Shown: positions 14,110-20,649 of the stretch, in pieces
Layout: each line of letters opens with the position of its first letter
Numbering within the stretch: position 1 is the stretch's first letter
Origin: GCA-003244245 sp036494005
Lineage (GTDB): Bacteria > Actinomycetota > Actinomycetes > Mycobacteriales > Pseudonocardiaceae
Direction of reading: 5' to 3'
Assembly (NCBI GenBank): GCA_036494005.1
Contig: DASXOV010000188.1
Span: 1 to 23,546, forward strand
Length of the DNA: 23,546 nucleotides
Made by a program: the position numbers and the translations under genes
The notes under the pieces: generated by a model
Databases searched by the model: none
What the model saw: the letters and a program-made list of their open reading frames with translations, nothing else
Told to the model about the DNA's origin: nothing

Positions 14110-14616
14110 GTGCAGATGCGGACGCGTGCCTACGACCATCCCGATGCCCAGCGGCTGATCGCCGAGGTGCAGCAGGAGTACGTCCGCCGTTACGGCGGCG
14201 AGGATGCCACCCCGACCGACGGGAATGAGTTCGCCGCTCCGCGCGGGACGTTCATCGTGGGCTACCTCGGCGCGGTTGCGGTGGCCTGCGGTGGCTGGCG
14301 GCCGCACGAGCCGGGCCCGGAGTTCGCCGACGGCGATGCGGAGCTCAAGCGGATGTACGTGGTCCCCGCGGCGCGCGGCCGGGGGCTGGCCCGGCTGCTG
14401 CTCGCCGAACTGGAGAGCAGGGCGATCGCGGCGGGCCGTCGGCGGCTCGTGCTGGAGACCGGGATCCGGCAGCCTGAGGCGATCGGGCTCTACCAGTCCT
14501 GCGGCTACCGCGAGATTGCCCGGTTCGGCGTGCACCGCTGTCATCCGGGGAGCCGGTGTTTCGGGAAGGTACTCCCTATGGCGGATGGGGCGGTGGCGGA
14601 TGGGACGGCCGGTTGA
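14110..14616 (+). CDS. GNAT-family N-acetyltransferase
   Basis: This 168-residue protein has the acetyl-CoA-binding motif A in LKRMYVVPAARGRGLARLLLAELE (RGRGLA is the pyrophosphate loop), followed by VLETGIRQPEAIGLYQSCGY and EIARFG, the usual GNAT ending. The substrate is unknown. The GTG at 14110 is used; an ATG two codons later (14116) is equally possible. The last 12 residues, MADGAVADGTAG, extend beyond the fold and come from a 15-bp tandem duplication at 14578-14607. The gene ends 22 bp before the preferred ung start and probably lies in the thiL-ung transcription unit. Confidence 0.88.
   Translation: MQMRTRAYDHPDAQRLIAEVQQEYVRRYGGEDATPTDGNEFAAPRGTFIVGYLGAVAVACGGWRPHEPGPEFADGDAELKRMYVVPAARGRGLARLLLAELESRAIAAGRRRLVLETGIRQPEAIGLYQSCGYREIARFGVHRCHPGSRCFGKVLPMADGAVADGTAG
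14578..14607 (+). repeat. 15-bp tandem duplication at the 3' end of the acetyltransferase gene
   Basis: atggcggatggggcg (14578-14592) and gtggcggatgggacg (14593-14607) differ at two positions. They are in frame and encode MADGA and VADGT. The second copy contains an ATG (14600) that is also in frame with ung, giving an alternative ung start. Confidence 0.6.
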
Positions 14617-14624
14617 GGTCTCGC

Positions 14625-14630
14625 TAGGGT
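14625..14630 (+). promoter_or_regulatory. Candidate -10 box (TAGGGT) for ung
   Basis: TAGGGT ends eight bases before the ung GTG, exactly as before the ddl ATG. The AGGG could instead act as a ribosome-binding site. No clear -35 was found. Confidence 0.35.
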
Positions 14631-14638
14631 CGCGTGCC

Positions 14639-15316
14639 GTGACCGCAAGCGTGAACGAGATCGTGGAGACCGGCTGGGCCAATGCCCTGGCCCCGGTGGC
14701 CGAGCAGATCACCGCGGCAGGCAGGTTCCTGCGCGCCGAGATCGCCGCGGGGCGGCGGTACCTGCCGTCCGGACCCAACATCCTGCGGGCCTTCACCCAG
14801 CCCTTCGATCAGGTCCGGGTGCTCATCGTCGGCCAGGACCCGTACCCGACTCCGGGACACGCGGTGGGGCTGTCCTTCTCGGTGGACCCCGAGGTCCGGC
14901 CGGTGCCGCGCAGTCTGGCCAACATCTTCCGGGAGTACCGCGACGACCTGGGGCTGCCCACTCCACCCAACGGGGATCTCAGCCCGTGGGCGCGGCGCGG
15001 CGTGCTGCTGCTCAACAGGGTGCTCACGGTGGAGCCCGGACGGCCGGGTTCGCACCGTGGTAAAGGCTGGGAGGAGGTCACCGAGCAGGCCATCCGGGCC
15101 CTGGTGGCCCGGGAGGGTGAACCCCTGGTGGCCATCCTGTGGGGGCGTGACGCGCGCACCCTGGTCCCGATGCTCTCCGACGTCCCGTGCATCGAGTCCG
15201 CGCATCCGTCACCGATGTCGGCCGACCGCGGATTCTTCGGCTCCCGCCCGTTCAGCCGCGCCAACCAGCTGCTCGAAGAGCTGGGTGGTGAGCCCGTGGA
15301 CTGGGCCCTGTCCTGA
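14639..15316 (+). CDS. ung: Uracil-DNA glycosylase
   Basis: This base-excision repair enzyme removes uracil from DNA. The 225 residues carry the family-1 motifs: VGQDPYPTPGHAVGLSFS with catalytic D67, the GVLLLNRVLTV strand, LWGRDA, and the HPSPMSADRGFFGSRPFSRAN loop with the catalytic histidine. The GTG at 14639 is chosen because the protein then starts MTAS...ELV-like, as in mycobacterial Ung, and because of the TAGGGT element before it. The ATG at 14600 would add 13 residues and overlap the acetyltransferase gene. It converges with rpmB, with 24 bp between the stops. Confidence 0.97.
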   Translation: MTASVNEIVETGWANALAPVAEQITAAGRFLRAEIAAGRRYLPSGPNILRAFTQPFDQVRVLIVGQDPYPTPGHAVGLSFSVDPEVRPVPRSLANIFREYRDDLGLPTPPNGDLSPWARRGVLLLNRVLTVEPGRPGSHRGKGWEEVTEQAIRALVAREGEPLVAILWGRDARTLVPMLSDVPCIESAHPSPMSADRGFFGSRPFSRANQLLEELGGEPVDWALS

Positions 15317-15340
15317 CCGGGATCGGGTCCTGAGGGCAGG

Positions 15341-15532
15341 TCAGCCGCGGACGACCTTGCCTGCCTTGAGGCAGGAGGTGCACACGTTCAGCCTGCGGCG
15401 CCGGCTCAGGCCGATCTTCGCCCGGACGGTCTGGATGTTCGGATTCCACCGGCGGTGGGTACGCCGATGGGAGTGCGAGACCGACATGCCGAAGCCCGGC
15501 CCCTTGCCGCAGACATCGCACACGGCAGCCAC
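15341..15532 (-). CDS. rpmB: Ribosomal protein bL28, zinc-binding form
   Basis: This 63-residue protein of the large ribosomal subunit has the conserved core GMSVSHSHRRTHRRWNPNIQ. Cysteines in two CxxC pairs (C5, C8, C51, C54) define the zinc-binding C+ type, and not the zinc-independent form that many actinobacteria also encode under zinc limitation. The GTG at 15532 is set by AGGGAG on the minus strand (plus 15539-15544), six bases upstream. The open frame further upstream is non-coding leader. It is divergent from the DAK2 gene and convergent with ung. Confidence 0.96.
   Translation of the reverse strand: MAAVCDVCGKGPGFGMSVSHSHRRTHRRWNPNIQTVRAKIGLSRRRRLNVCTSCLKAGKVVRG
15360..15375. terminator. 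Perfect hairpin inside the 3' end of rpmB, downstream of ung
   Basis: CCTGCC (15360-15365), TTGA and GGCAGG (15370-15375) form a perfect 6-bp stem with a tetraloop, 44 bp after the ung stop on the plus strand. On the minus strand it lies within the last codons of rpmB (LKAGK). It could limit ung read-through, but it may be only a by-product of the coding sequence. No T-tract is present. Confidence 0.3.
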
Positions 15533-15551
15533 GTCAAACTCCCTGGGTTGG

Positions 15552-15571
15552 TCGCGCCGGTTGAGGCGCGA
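15552..15571 (-). promoter_or_regulatory. 5' leader hairpin of rpmB
   Basis: TCGCGCC (15552-15558) and GGCGCGA (15565-15571) are perfectly complementary across six bases. In the rpmB mRNA this stem lies seven bases before the Shine-Dalgarno sequence. It could be a site of autogenous control or set ribosome access. A link to a known ribosomal-protein leader family was not tested. Confidence 0.4.
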
Positions 15572-15604
15572 AAGCGGGCAGGCCCGTTCCCGGGCAGCCA
15601 GGCA

Positions 15605-15634
15605 AGAGTAACCGGGCGCGACGCGGTGCTCCAA
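15605..15634 (-). promoter_or_regulatory. Candidate rpmB promoter
   Basis: On the minus strand TTGGAG (plus 15629-15634) and TACTCT (plus 15605-15610) are separated by 18 bases. A transcription start about seven bases downstream would give a leader of roughly 65 nt containing the hairpin at 15552-15571. The matches to consensus are partial. Confidence 0.35.
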
Positions 15635-15704
15635 ACCGGGACCACCGGAGGAGATCGGTAGCCTTCGACACAGCCCTAACCGAGGTGGTCAGGAGGCAAT
15701 CGCG

Positions 15705-17399
15705 GTGTTGAAGTCGCTGGACGGGGCGGCGGTGCGTCGCTGGGCGGTGACCTGTTGCGATGAGCTCGCGGTGCACCGCGACGAGATCGACGGTCTCAAC
15801 GTGTTCCCGGTCGCCGACCAGGACACCGGTTCCAACCTGCTCGCCACCATGCGGGCCGGCCTGGAGGCGGTGCCCGGGGACGACGACGTCACCGCGGGCC
15901 GGACCGCCGCGGCACTGGCCCGTGGCGCGCTGATCGGGGCCCGGGGAAACTCCGGAGTGATCGTGTCCCAGGTGTTGCGCGGCTTGTCCGAGGGGCTGGC
16001 CGATGTGCCCGAGCTGGGTGGCGCGGCGTTGCGGGACGGATTGCGCCGGGCCGAGCACCTGGCGAACGCGGCGGTGGCCGAGCCGGTACCGGGGACTGTG
16101 CTGACTGTGTTGCAGGCCGCCGCGCAGGCCGCCGCGAGAGTTCGGTCCGACGATCTCTGCGCGGTGGCTTCGGCGGCGGTCGCCGCTGCGGCCGCCGCGC
16201 TGGCCGACACTCCCCGCCAACTCGCGGCCCTGGCCAGAGCCGGGGTGGTGGACGCGGGCGGGCAGGGCTTGGTGTTGCTGCTGGAGGCGCTGCTGGCGGT
16301 GGTCACCGAACGCACCGTGGTCACCGAACCCACCGGTCACGGGCACAACAGCGTCCCGGCCCCCGCCGCTCCGGTCGACCCGGCCCGCTCTGCCCGGCCG
16401 GCGCAGTTGCTGCACGCGCAGCGGGAAGGCGGATCACCTGAGTACGAGTACGAGGTGATGTATCTGCTCGACGGCACCGACAAGAGCCGGGTCGCCGTGT
16501 TGCGGACCGAGCTCGTCGCAGTGGGTGACTGTGTGGCGGTGGTCGGCACCGGGGACGGTGCCCCGGTGTGGAACGTGCACGTGCACTGCTCCGACGTCGG
16601 CGCCGCCATCGAGGCCGGGGTGCGCGCCGGACGGCCGCACCGCATCACCGTGCTGCGCTTCGCCGACCAGACCGACCCGGTCCACCAGACCGACCCGGTC
16701 CACCAGACCGATCAGGTGAGTGCGGCCGGTGAGCAGGCCCGGCTGGTGTCCGGGCACGCGGTGCTGGCCATGGTCTCCGGTGCCGGGGTGGCCGACCTGC
16801 TGCGCGGGGAGGGGGCCGGTGTCGTGCCCGCCGACTGCGGGGTCGCCGAGCTGGTGACGGCGCTGGCGGCCACGGGTGCCCGCCAGATCACCGTGCTGCC
16901 CGGTCAGGGTGGCATGTCGCAGGTCGTGGAGGCCGCCGCCGCTGAGGCCAGGGACACCGGTCTGGATGTGGTGGTCGTGCCGACGGTGTCTCCGGTGCAG
17001 GCGCTGGCTGCGATCGCGGTGCATGACGCCGATCGGCGGCCCGCCGATGATCTCGTCGCGATGACCGAGGCGGCGGCGGCGACCCGGCGTGGGGAGTTGA
17101 TCGTGGCGCCGGAGGAGGCGCTGACCTGGGTCGGGCGGTGCCAGGCGGGTGACCTGCTGGCCATGGTCGACGACGACGTGGTGCTCATCGGGCAGGACCT
17201 GGTGCCGGTGGCCCTCGGGCTGGTGGACCGGATGCTCGGCGTGGGGGGCGAGCTGGTCACGGTGCTGCTCGGCCAGCACGCCCGCGACGACATCGGCGAC
17301 GTGCTGACCGATCACCTGCGTGCGGCGTACCCGGAGATCGAGGCGGTGGTGTACCAGGGTGGTCAGCCGGACAGTCTGTTGCTGGTCGGTGTGGAGTGA
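15705..17399 (+). CDS. DAK2-domain protein (FakA/YloV-like)
   Basis: The 564-residue protein has an N-terminal DAK2 kinase-like domain with LNVFPVADQDTGSNL (D38, D40, N44 for magnesium-ATP) and GARGNSGVIVSQ, ending with AGVVDAGGQGLVLLLEA near 190. The C-terminal half is the FakA/YloV type, including EYEVMYLL and VVVPTVSPVQALAAIAV. FakA relatives phosphorylate fatty acids bound to a FakB carrier; whether this one does is unknown, as no fakB lies nearby. The GTG at 15705 has a perfect AGGAGG at 15691-15696. Residues 323-337 are a QTDPVH repeat encoded by an 18-bp tandem duplication. It is followed by recG after 73 bp, as in other actinobacteria. Confidence 0.9.
   Translation: MLKSLDGAAVRRWAVTCCDELAVHRDEIDGLNVFPVADQDTGSNLLATMRAGLEAVPGDDDVTAGRTAAALARGALIGARGNSGVIVSQVLRGLSEGLADVPELGGAALRDGLRRAEHLANAAVAEPVPGTVLTVLQAAAQAAARVRSDDLCAVASAAVAAAAAALADTPRQLAALARAGVVDAGGQGLVLLLEALLAVVTERTVVTEPTGHGHNSVPAPAAPVDPARSARPAQLLHAQREGGSPEYEYEVMYLLDGTDKSRVAVLRTELVAVGDCVAVVGTGDGAPVWNVHVHCSDVGAAIEAGVRAGRPHRITVLRFADQTDPVHQTDPVHQTDQVSAAGEQARLVSGHAVLAMVSGAGVADLLRGEGAGVVPADCGVAELVTALAATGARQITVLPGQGGMSQVVEAAAAEARDTGLDVVVVPTVSPVQALAAIAVHDADRRPADDLVAMTEAAAATRRGELIVAPEEALTWVGRCQAGDLLAMVDDDVVLIGQDLVPVALGLVDRMLGVGGELVTVLLGQHARDDIGDVLTDHLRAAYPEIEAVVYQGGQPDSLLLVGVE
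16668..16715 (+). repeat. In-frame 18-bp tandem repeat in the DAK2 gene
   Basis: cagaccgacccggtccac occurs at 16668-16685 and 16686-16703 and is followed by a partial third copy to 16715. It encodes QTDPVH, QTDPVH, QTDQ. It sits between the second and third regions of the protein, probably in a linker that tolerates length change. Confidence 0.85.
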
Positions 17400-17402
17400 C
17401 CA

Positions 17403-17465
17403 GTGAACCAGGGCGGAGTGAACCAGAGGCGGAGTGAACCAGAGGCGGAGTGAACCAGAGGCGGA
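17403..17465 (+). repeat. 16-bp tandem array between the DAK2 gene and recG
   Basis: Three perfect copies of gtgaaccagaggcgga (17418-17433, 17434-17449, 17450-17465) follow a degenerate 15-bp copy (17403-17417). Each copy carries GGCGGA and, at the junction, GGAGTGA. The junction after the last copy, GCGGAG (17461-17466), lies six bases before the recG ATG and is its only plausible ribosome-binding site. The pattern resembles repeated copying of the end of the DAK2 gene, which finishes GTGGAGTGA. There are no spacers, so it is not a CRISPR array. Confidence 0.9.
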
Positions 17466-17472
17466 GTGACAC

Positions 17473-19668
17473 ATGGTGCGGATGGACGAGGGGCTGGAAG
17501 GCCCGCTGGGGCGCAAGTCGGCTGCCGCTCTCGCCGCGCAGCTCGGCCTGCACACCATCGCTGATCTGCTACGGCACTATCCGCGCAGGTACGCCGACCA
17601 GGGGCAGCTCACCCCGATCGCGGGCCTCACGCCGGGCGAGGACGTCACGGTGGTTGCCGAGGTCCGCAGCTGCACCTCGCGGCGGATGCAGCGCAAGAAC
17701 GGCACCATTCAGAACGCGAAGATCTGGGACGGCACCCGGGAACTCGATCTCACCTTCTTCAACCAGCGCCACCTGCCCACCGTGCTCACCCCCGGCAGGC
17801 AGGCGCTGTTCGCGGGTAAGGTGACGATCTACCGCAGCACCCTGCAGCTCACCCATCCGAGCTTCCAGCTGCTCGACGGCGACTCGGACCGGGCGGCCGC
17901 CAAGCTCGCCGAATTCTCCCGGCCACTCATCCCGGTCTATCCCGCCACCAAGGACCTGCCGTCCTGGACGATCCAGCTCTGCGTGCGGCAGGTCTTCGAT
18001 GTCCTCGACGACCCGGAGGACCCGCTGCCCGCATCCCTGCGGGCACAGCACCGGCTGCCTGCCCTGGGTGCCGCGTTGCGGGCCGTGCACCGCTCCGACG
18101 ACCGGTCCGAGATCGCCGTCGCCCAGCACCGGCTGAAGTGGGACGAGGCGATGGCGGTCCAGCTGACCCTGGCGCGGCGTCGCCGGGAGGCGGGCCAGCG
18201 CCCGGCGCCTGCCTGCCCGCGCCGCGACGGCGGACTGGCCGCCGCGTTCGATGCCGCACTGCCGTTCACGCTGACCGGGGGGCAGCGGCAGGTGGGTGAG
18301 CTGCTGGCCACCGAACTGGCGGGCGAGCACCCGGTTAACCGGCTGTTGCAGGGCGAGGTCGGGTCGGGGAAGACCGTGGTGGCGCTGCGCGCCATGCTGC
18401 AGGTCGTCGACGCCGGACGGCAGGCGGTGCTGCTGGCGCCCACCGAGGTGCTCGCCGCGCAGCACGCCAGGTCCCTGCGCGCCATGCTGGGTGATCACGG
18501 CCGGGCGGACGAGCTGGGGTCGGCCGAGCAGACCACTCGGATCGCCCTGCTCACCGGCTCATTGCCGGCCAAGGCCCGCAAACAGGCCCTGCTGGACGCC
18601 GCCTCGGGTGCGGCGGGGATCGTGGTCGGCACGCACGCCCTGATCCAGGACCGGGTGTCCTTCGCCGATCTGGGCCTGGTCGTGGTCGACGAGCAGCACC
18701 GCTTCGGCGTCGAGCAGCGCGATGCGCTGCGCGGCAGGGCTGCCGACGGCACCAGCCCGCACGTGCTGGTGATGACCGCGACGCCGATCCCGCGCACCGT
18801 CGCGATGACCGTCTACGGCGACCTCGAGGTCTCCGCGTTGCGCGAGCTGCCGCAGGGGCGGTCATCGATCTCCACCACCGTGGTACCGGTGGGGGAGAAG
18901 CCCGGCTGGCTGGATCGGGCCTGGCGGCGGATCACCGAGGAGGTGGCTGCGGGCCGGCAGGCCTACGTGGTCTGCCCGCGGATCGGTGACGAGGACGCCG
19001 CGACCGGCGATTCTTCCAGCGATGGCGACGCTTCCGGCGGTGAGGACGGCACCCGGGCGCCACTGGCGGTGCTCGACCTGCTGCCGCAGCTCGCCGAGGG
19101 CCCGCTGGCCGGGCTCCGACTGGGCGTACTGCACGGCAGGCTGCCGGGGGAGGAGAAGGACGCCACGATGCGCTCCTTCGCCGACGGCGGGATCGACGTG
19201 CTGGTGGCCACCACCGTGGTGGAGGTCGGGGTGGACGTGCCGAACGCCACCGTGATGGTGATCATGGATGCTCAGCGGTTCGGGATCAGCCAGTTGCACC
19301 AGTTGCGCGGCCGGGTGGGCCGGGGCGTGCATCCCGGACTGTGCCTGCTGGTGACCGACTCGCCGGAAGGCACCGTCACCCGGGAGCGGCTGGACGCGGT
19401 GGCCGGCACCAATGACGGGTTCGAGCTGGCCCGGCTGGACCTGGAGCTGCGCCGCGAGGGCGATGTGCTCGGCGCGATGCAGTCCGGCCGCCGGTCCGCA
19501 CTCAAACTGCTGTCTCTGCTGCAGGACGAAGGCCTGATCGGGCAGGCCCGGGACGCCGCCCAGCAGGTGGTCGAAGCCGATCCCGAGCTGACCGGCCATC
19601 CCGGGCTGGCCCGCCTGGCCGCCGACCTGCTGGACGAGGAACGTGCCCAGTTCCTCGACAAGGTCTGA
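17473..19668 (+). CDS. recG: ATP-dependent DNA helicase RecG
   Basis: RecG remodels stalled replication forks and recombination intermediates. The 731 residues hold an N-terminal wedge/OB domain, then superfamily-2 helicase motifs: Walker A GEVGSGKT (294-301), DEQH at 406-409, VMTATPIPRT, FADGGIDVLVATTVVEVGVDVPNA and QLHQLRGRVGRG. The C-terminal FELARLDLELRREGDVLGAMQSGR is typical of RecG. An acidic, Ser/Gly/Asp-rich insertion (about residues 512-531) follows YVVCPRIGDEDAA and is probably a flexible loop. The ATG at 17473 is preferred; an ATG three codons later is possible. The ribosome-binding site comes from the preceding tandem repeat. Confidence 0.97.
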   Translation: MVRMDEGLEGPLGRKSAAALAAQLGLHTIADLLRHYPRRYADQGQLTPIAGLTPGEDVTVVAEVRSCTSRRMQRKNGTIQNAKIWDGTRELDLTFFNQRHLPTVLTPGRQALFAGKVTIYRSTLQLTHPSFQLLDGDSDRAAAKLAEFSRPLIPVYPATKDLPSWTIQLCVRQVFDVLDDPEDPLPASLRAQHRLPALGAALRAVHRSDDRSEIAVAQHRLKWDEAMAVQLTLARRRREAGQRPAPACPRRDGGLAAAFDAALPFTLTGGQRQVGELLATELAGEHPVNRLLQGEVGSGKTVVALRAMLQVVDAGRQAVLLAPTEVLAAQHARSLRAMLGDHGRADELGSAEQTTRIALLTGSLPAKARKQALLDAASGAAGIVVGTHALIQDRVSFADLGLVVVDEQHRFGVEQRDALRGRAADGTSPHVLVMTATPIPRTVAMTVYGDLEVSALRELPQGRSSISTTVVPVGEKPGWLDRAWRRITEEVAAGRQAYVVCPRIGDEDAATGDSSSDGDASGGEDGTRAPLAVLDLLPQLAEGPLAGLRLGVLHGRLPGEEKDATMRSFADGGIDVLVATTVVEVGVDVPNATVMVIMDAQRFGISQLHQLRGRVGRGVHPGLCLLVTDSPEGTVTRERLDAVAGTNDGFELARLDLELRREGDVLGAMQSGRRSALKLLSLLQDEGLIGQARDAAQQVVEADPELTGHPGLARLAADLLDEERAQFLDKV

Positions 19669-19697
19669 CCGCACTGTCAGCCCCGTGCCCGGTGTGT

Positions 19698-19985
19698 TCA
19701 GGGGATTCGCTGGACGAGGATCTCCTCACCGGCGGCACCCGGTACCGCGGTCACCTGGTCTGCGTCATGTTCGTGCACCCACGCGTCCCCGCGCACGCAG
19801 ATCATTCCTGCCGCGTCCACTCCGAGGTTTTCCCGGGACAGTCTGCGAACCAGATCCCGGCTGCGGACCCGGTACACCCCGGCCGTTCTCTTCACGCCCA
19901 GCCGTCTTGCCCACGACCGGTCCAGATATATCCAGTGATCCGCGCGGCGTCCACGGTTCATGCTCTGCTCGACCTCGCGCAACAT
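19698..19985 (-). CDS. Small orphan protein of unknown function
   Basis: This 95-residue frame has a very good ribosome-binding site (GAGGAG, five bases before the ATG at 19985), which makes it a credible gene. The protein is basic in its first half (MNRGRRADHWIYLDRSWARRLGVKR) and acidic near its end (WVHEHDADQ). It has a single cysteine and shows no membrane segment or signal peptide. I do not recognise a family. It converges with recG, with 29 bp between the stops. A 16-bp direct repeat lies just upstream of its start and could be part of its control region. It may belong to a small acquired segment with the low-GC sequence beside it. Confidence 0.6.
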   Translation of the reverse strand: MLREVEQSMNRGRRADHWIYLDRSWARRLGVKRTAGVYRVRSRDLVRRLSRENLGVDAAGMICVRGDAWVHEHDADQVTAVPGAAGEEILVQRIP

Positions 19986-20343
19986 CGCTTCTCCTCTGCC
20001 GGAATGTGGTCCTGCCGGAATGTCGTCCTAGCGAAGTTCATTCGGAGAGTATTCCGCTTCCCTTTGGGCGGAGCTTTCGGTGAACGATCGGCGAATAACT
20101 CGTCAGGCGCGTCATCGGGCTCGCCGGTGAGCTGGTGTAGCACGTAAGGAACCCCCTGGTCTCGCCATCAGACTCGCACCATTCGAGGCCTCGGCTGACA
20201 AGATCGAACGTAACCGCGTGTTCGGGGCTCCGCAAGGACACCAGGCGGTAACGACCATCACACGGTCGGCATCGCATTGTTAGCCATATCACGCCGCGGA
20301 ATATTTCTGGAGCAACAACCGAGGTGCCCGGCTGTCTCGTGCA
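19986..20343. other. Low-GC stretch with two weak competing short ORFs
   Basis: Base composition falls here to roughly 50-57% GC on the lines I counted, well below the flanking genes. Two short minus-strand frames overlap. One is 20038-20277, 79 codons from an ATG, beginning MRCRPCDGRYRLVSL with a CxxC, and has no clear ribosome-binding site. The other is 19958-20143, 61 codons from a GTG, with AGGGGG just upstream and the segment TGEPDDAPDELFADRSP. Neither is convincing, and the second runs through a 16-bp direct repeat that breaks codon phase. They could be remnants of one frameshifted gene. I see no RNA gene or mobile-element ends. Confidence 0.4.
19997..20028 (+). repeat. 16-bp direct repeat upstream of the 95-residue ORF
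   Basis: tgccggaatgtggtcc (19997-20012) is followed immediately by tgccggaatgtcgtcc (20013-20028), with one mismatch. It lies 11 bases upstream of the minus-strand ATG at 19985. A further CGGAATGT occurs near 20357. It might be a tandem operator or a plain duplication. Confidence 0.75.
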
Positions 20344-20649
20344 GTGTGCATTTTATCGGAATGTCTAGTATTTGATGCCCGTTCATCCGTACGGAACGCG
20401 ACGTCGGCGCTGGGCGGGCACAGCAGCGCCGACGGCGGGATCTACCGATGCCACCAATCTGAAGCGCACAGGGCGGGCACCGTGGTGCTCACCCTCGTGC
20501 CCTGCCTATATCAGGGGCGCACACCGCCCTGCCACCAGGCCATCATCGACTCCGGTGTCCGCCGGGTACTCGTGGCGCTACTCGATCCCACCACGCACGG
20601 CGTGGGGGGAGTCGTCCGGCTGCGGCACGTCGGGCCCTTGCTGAACGCC
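20344..20649 (+). pseudogene. Decayed RibD-type deaminase fragment
   Basis: The plus-strand frame from 20344 contains a stretch resembling the N-terminal pyrimidine deaminase domain of RibD: VVLTLVPCLYQGRTPPCHQA, then IIDSGVRRVLVALLDP and GGVVRLRHVG. The two zinc-binding cysteines of PCx8C spacing are present (near 20497 and 20524). The HAE motif with the third zinc ligand and catalytic glutamate is lost, replaced by unrelated residues after GGHSSADGG. The usual TLEPC has become TLVPC. The reductase domain and the true N terminus are missing, and the frame then runs on antisense into the next gene. I read it as a non-functional remnant of an acquired or duplicated ribD. Recognition is by motif only. 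Confidence 0.6.

Noticed and set aside
15545..15704. Possible tRNA or other structured RNA gene upstream of the DAK2 gene
   Set aside because: Several stems can be drawn, but there is no cloverleaf, T-loop or anticodon arm. The stems are better read as leader structures.
17403..17465. Possible CRISPR array
   Set aside because: The repeats are directly adjacent with no spacers, the unit is only 16 bp, and no cas genes are present.
16434..17558. Minus-strand 374-codon frame opposite the DAK2 gene
   Set aside because: It is a GC shadow. Its apparent repeats (VHS, LVH) are the translated tandem arrays on the opposite strand.
20372..20644. 90-codon plus-strand frame overlapping the deaminase remnant
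   Set aside because: Its translation is low-complexity and unlike any protein. The RibD-like motifs are in the other frame, starting at 20344.
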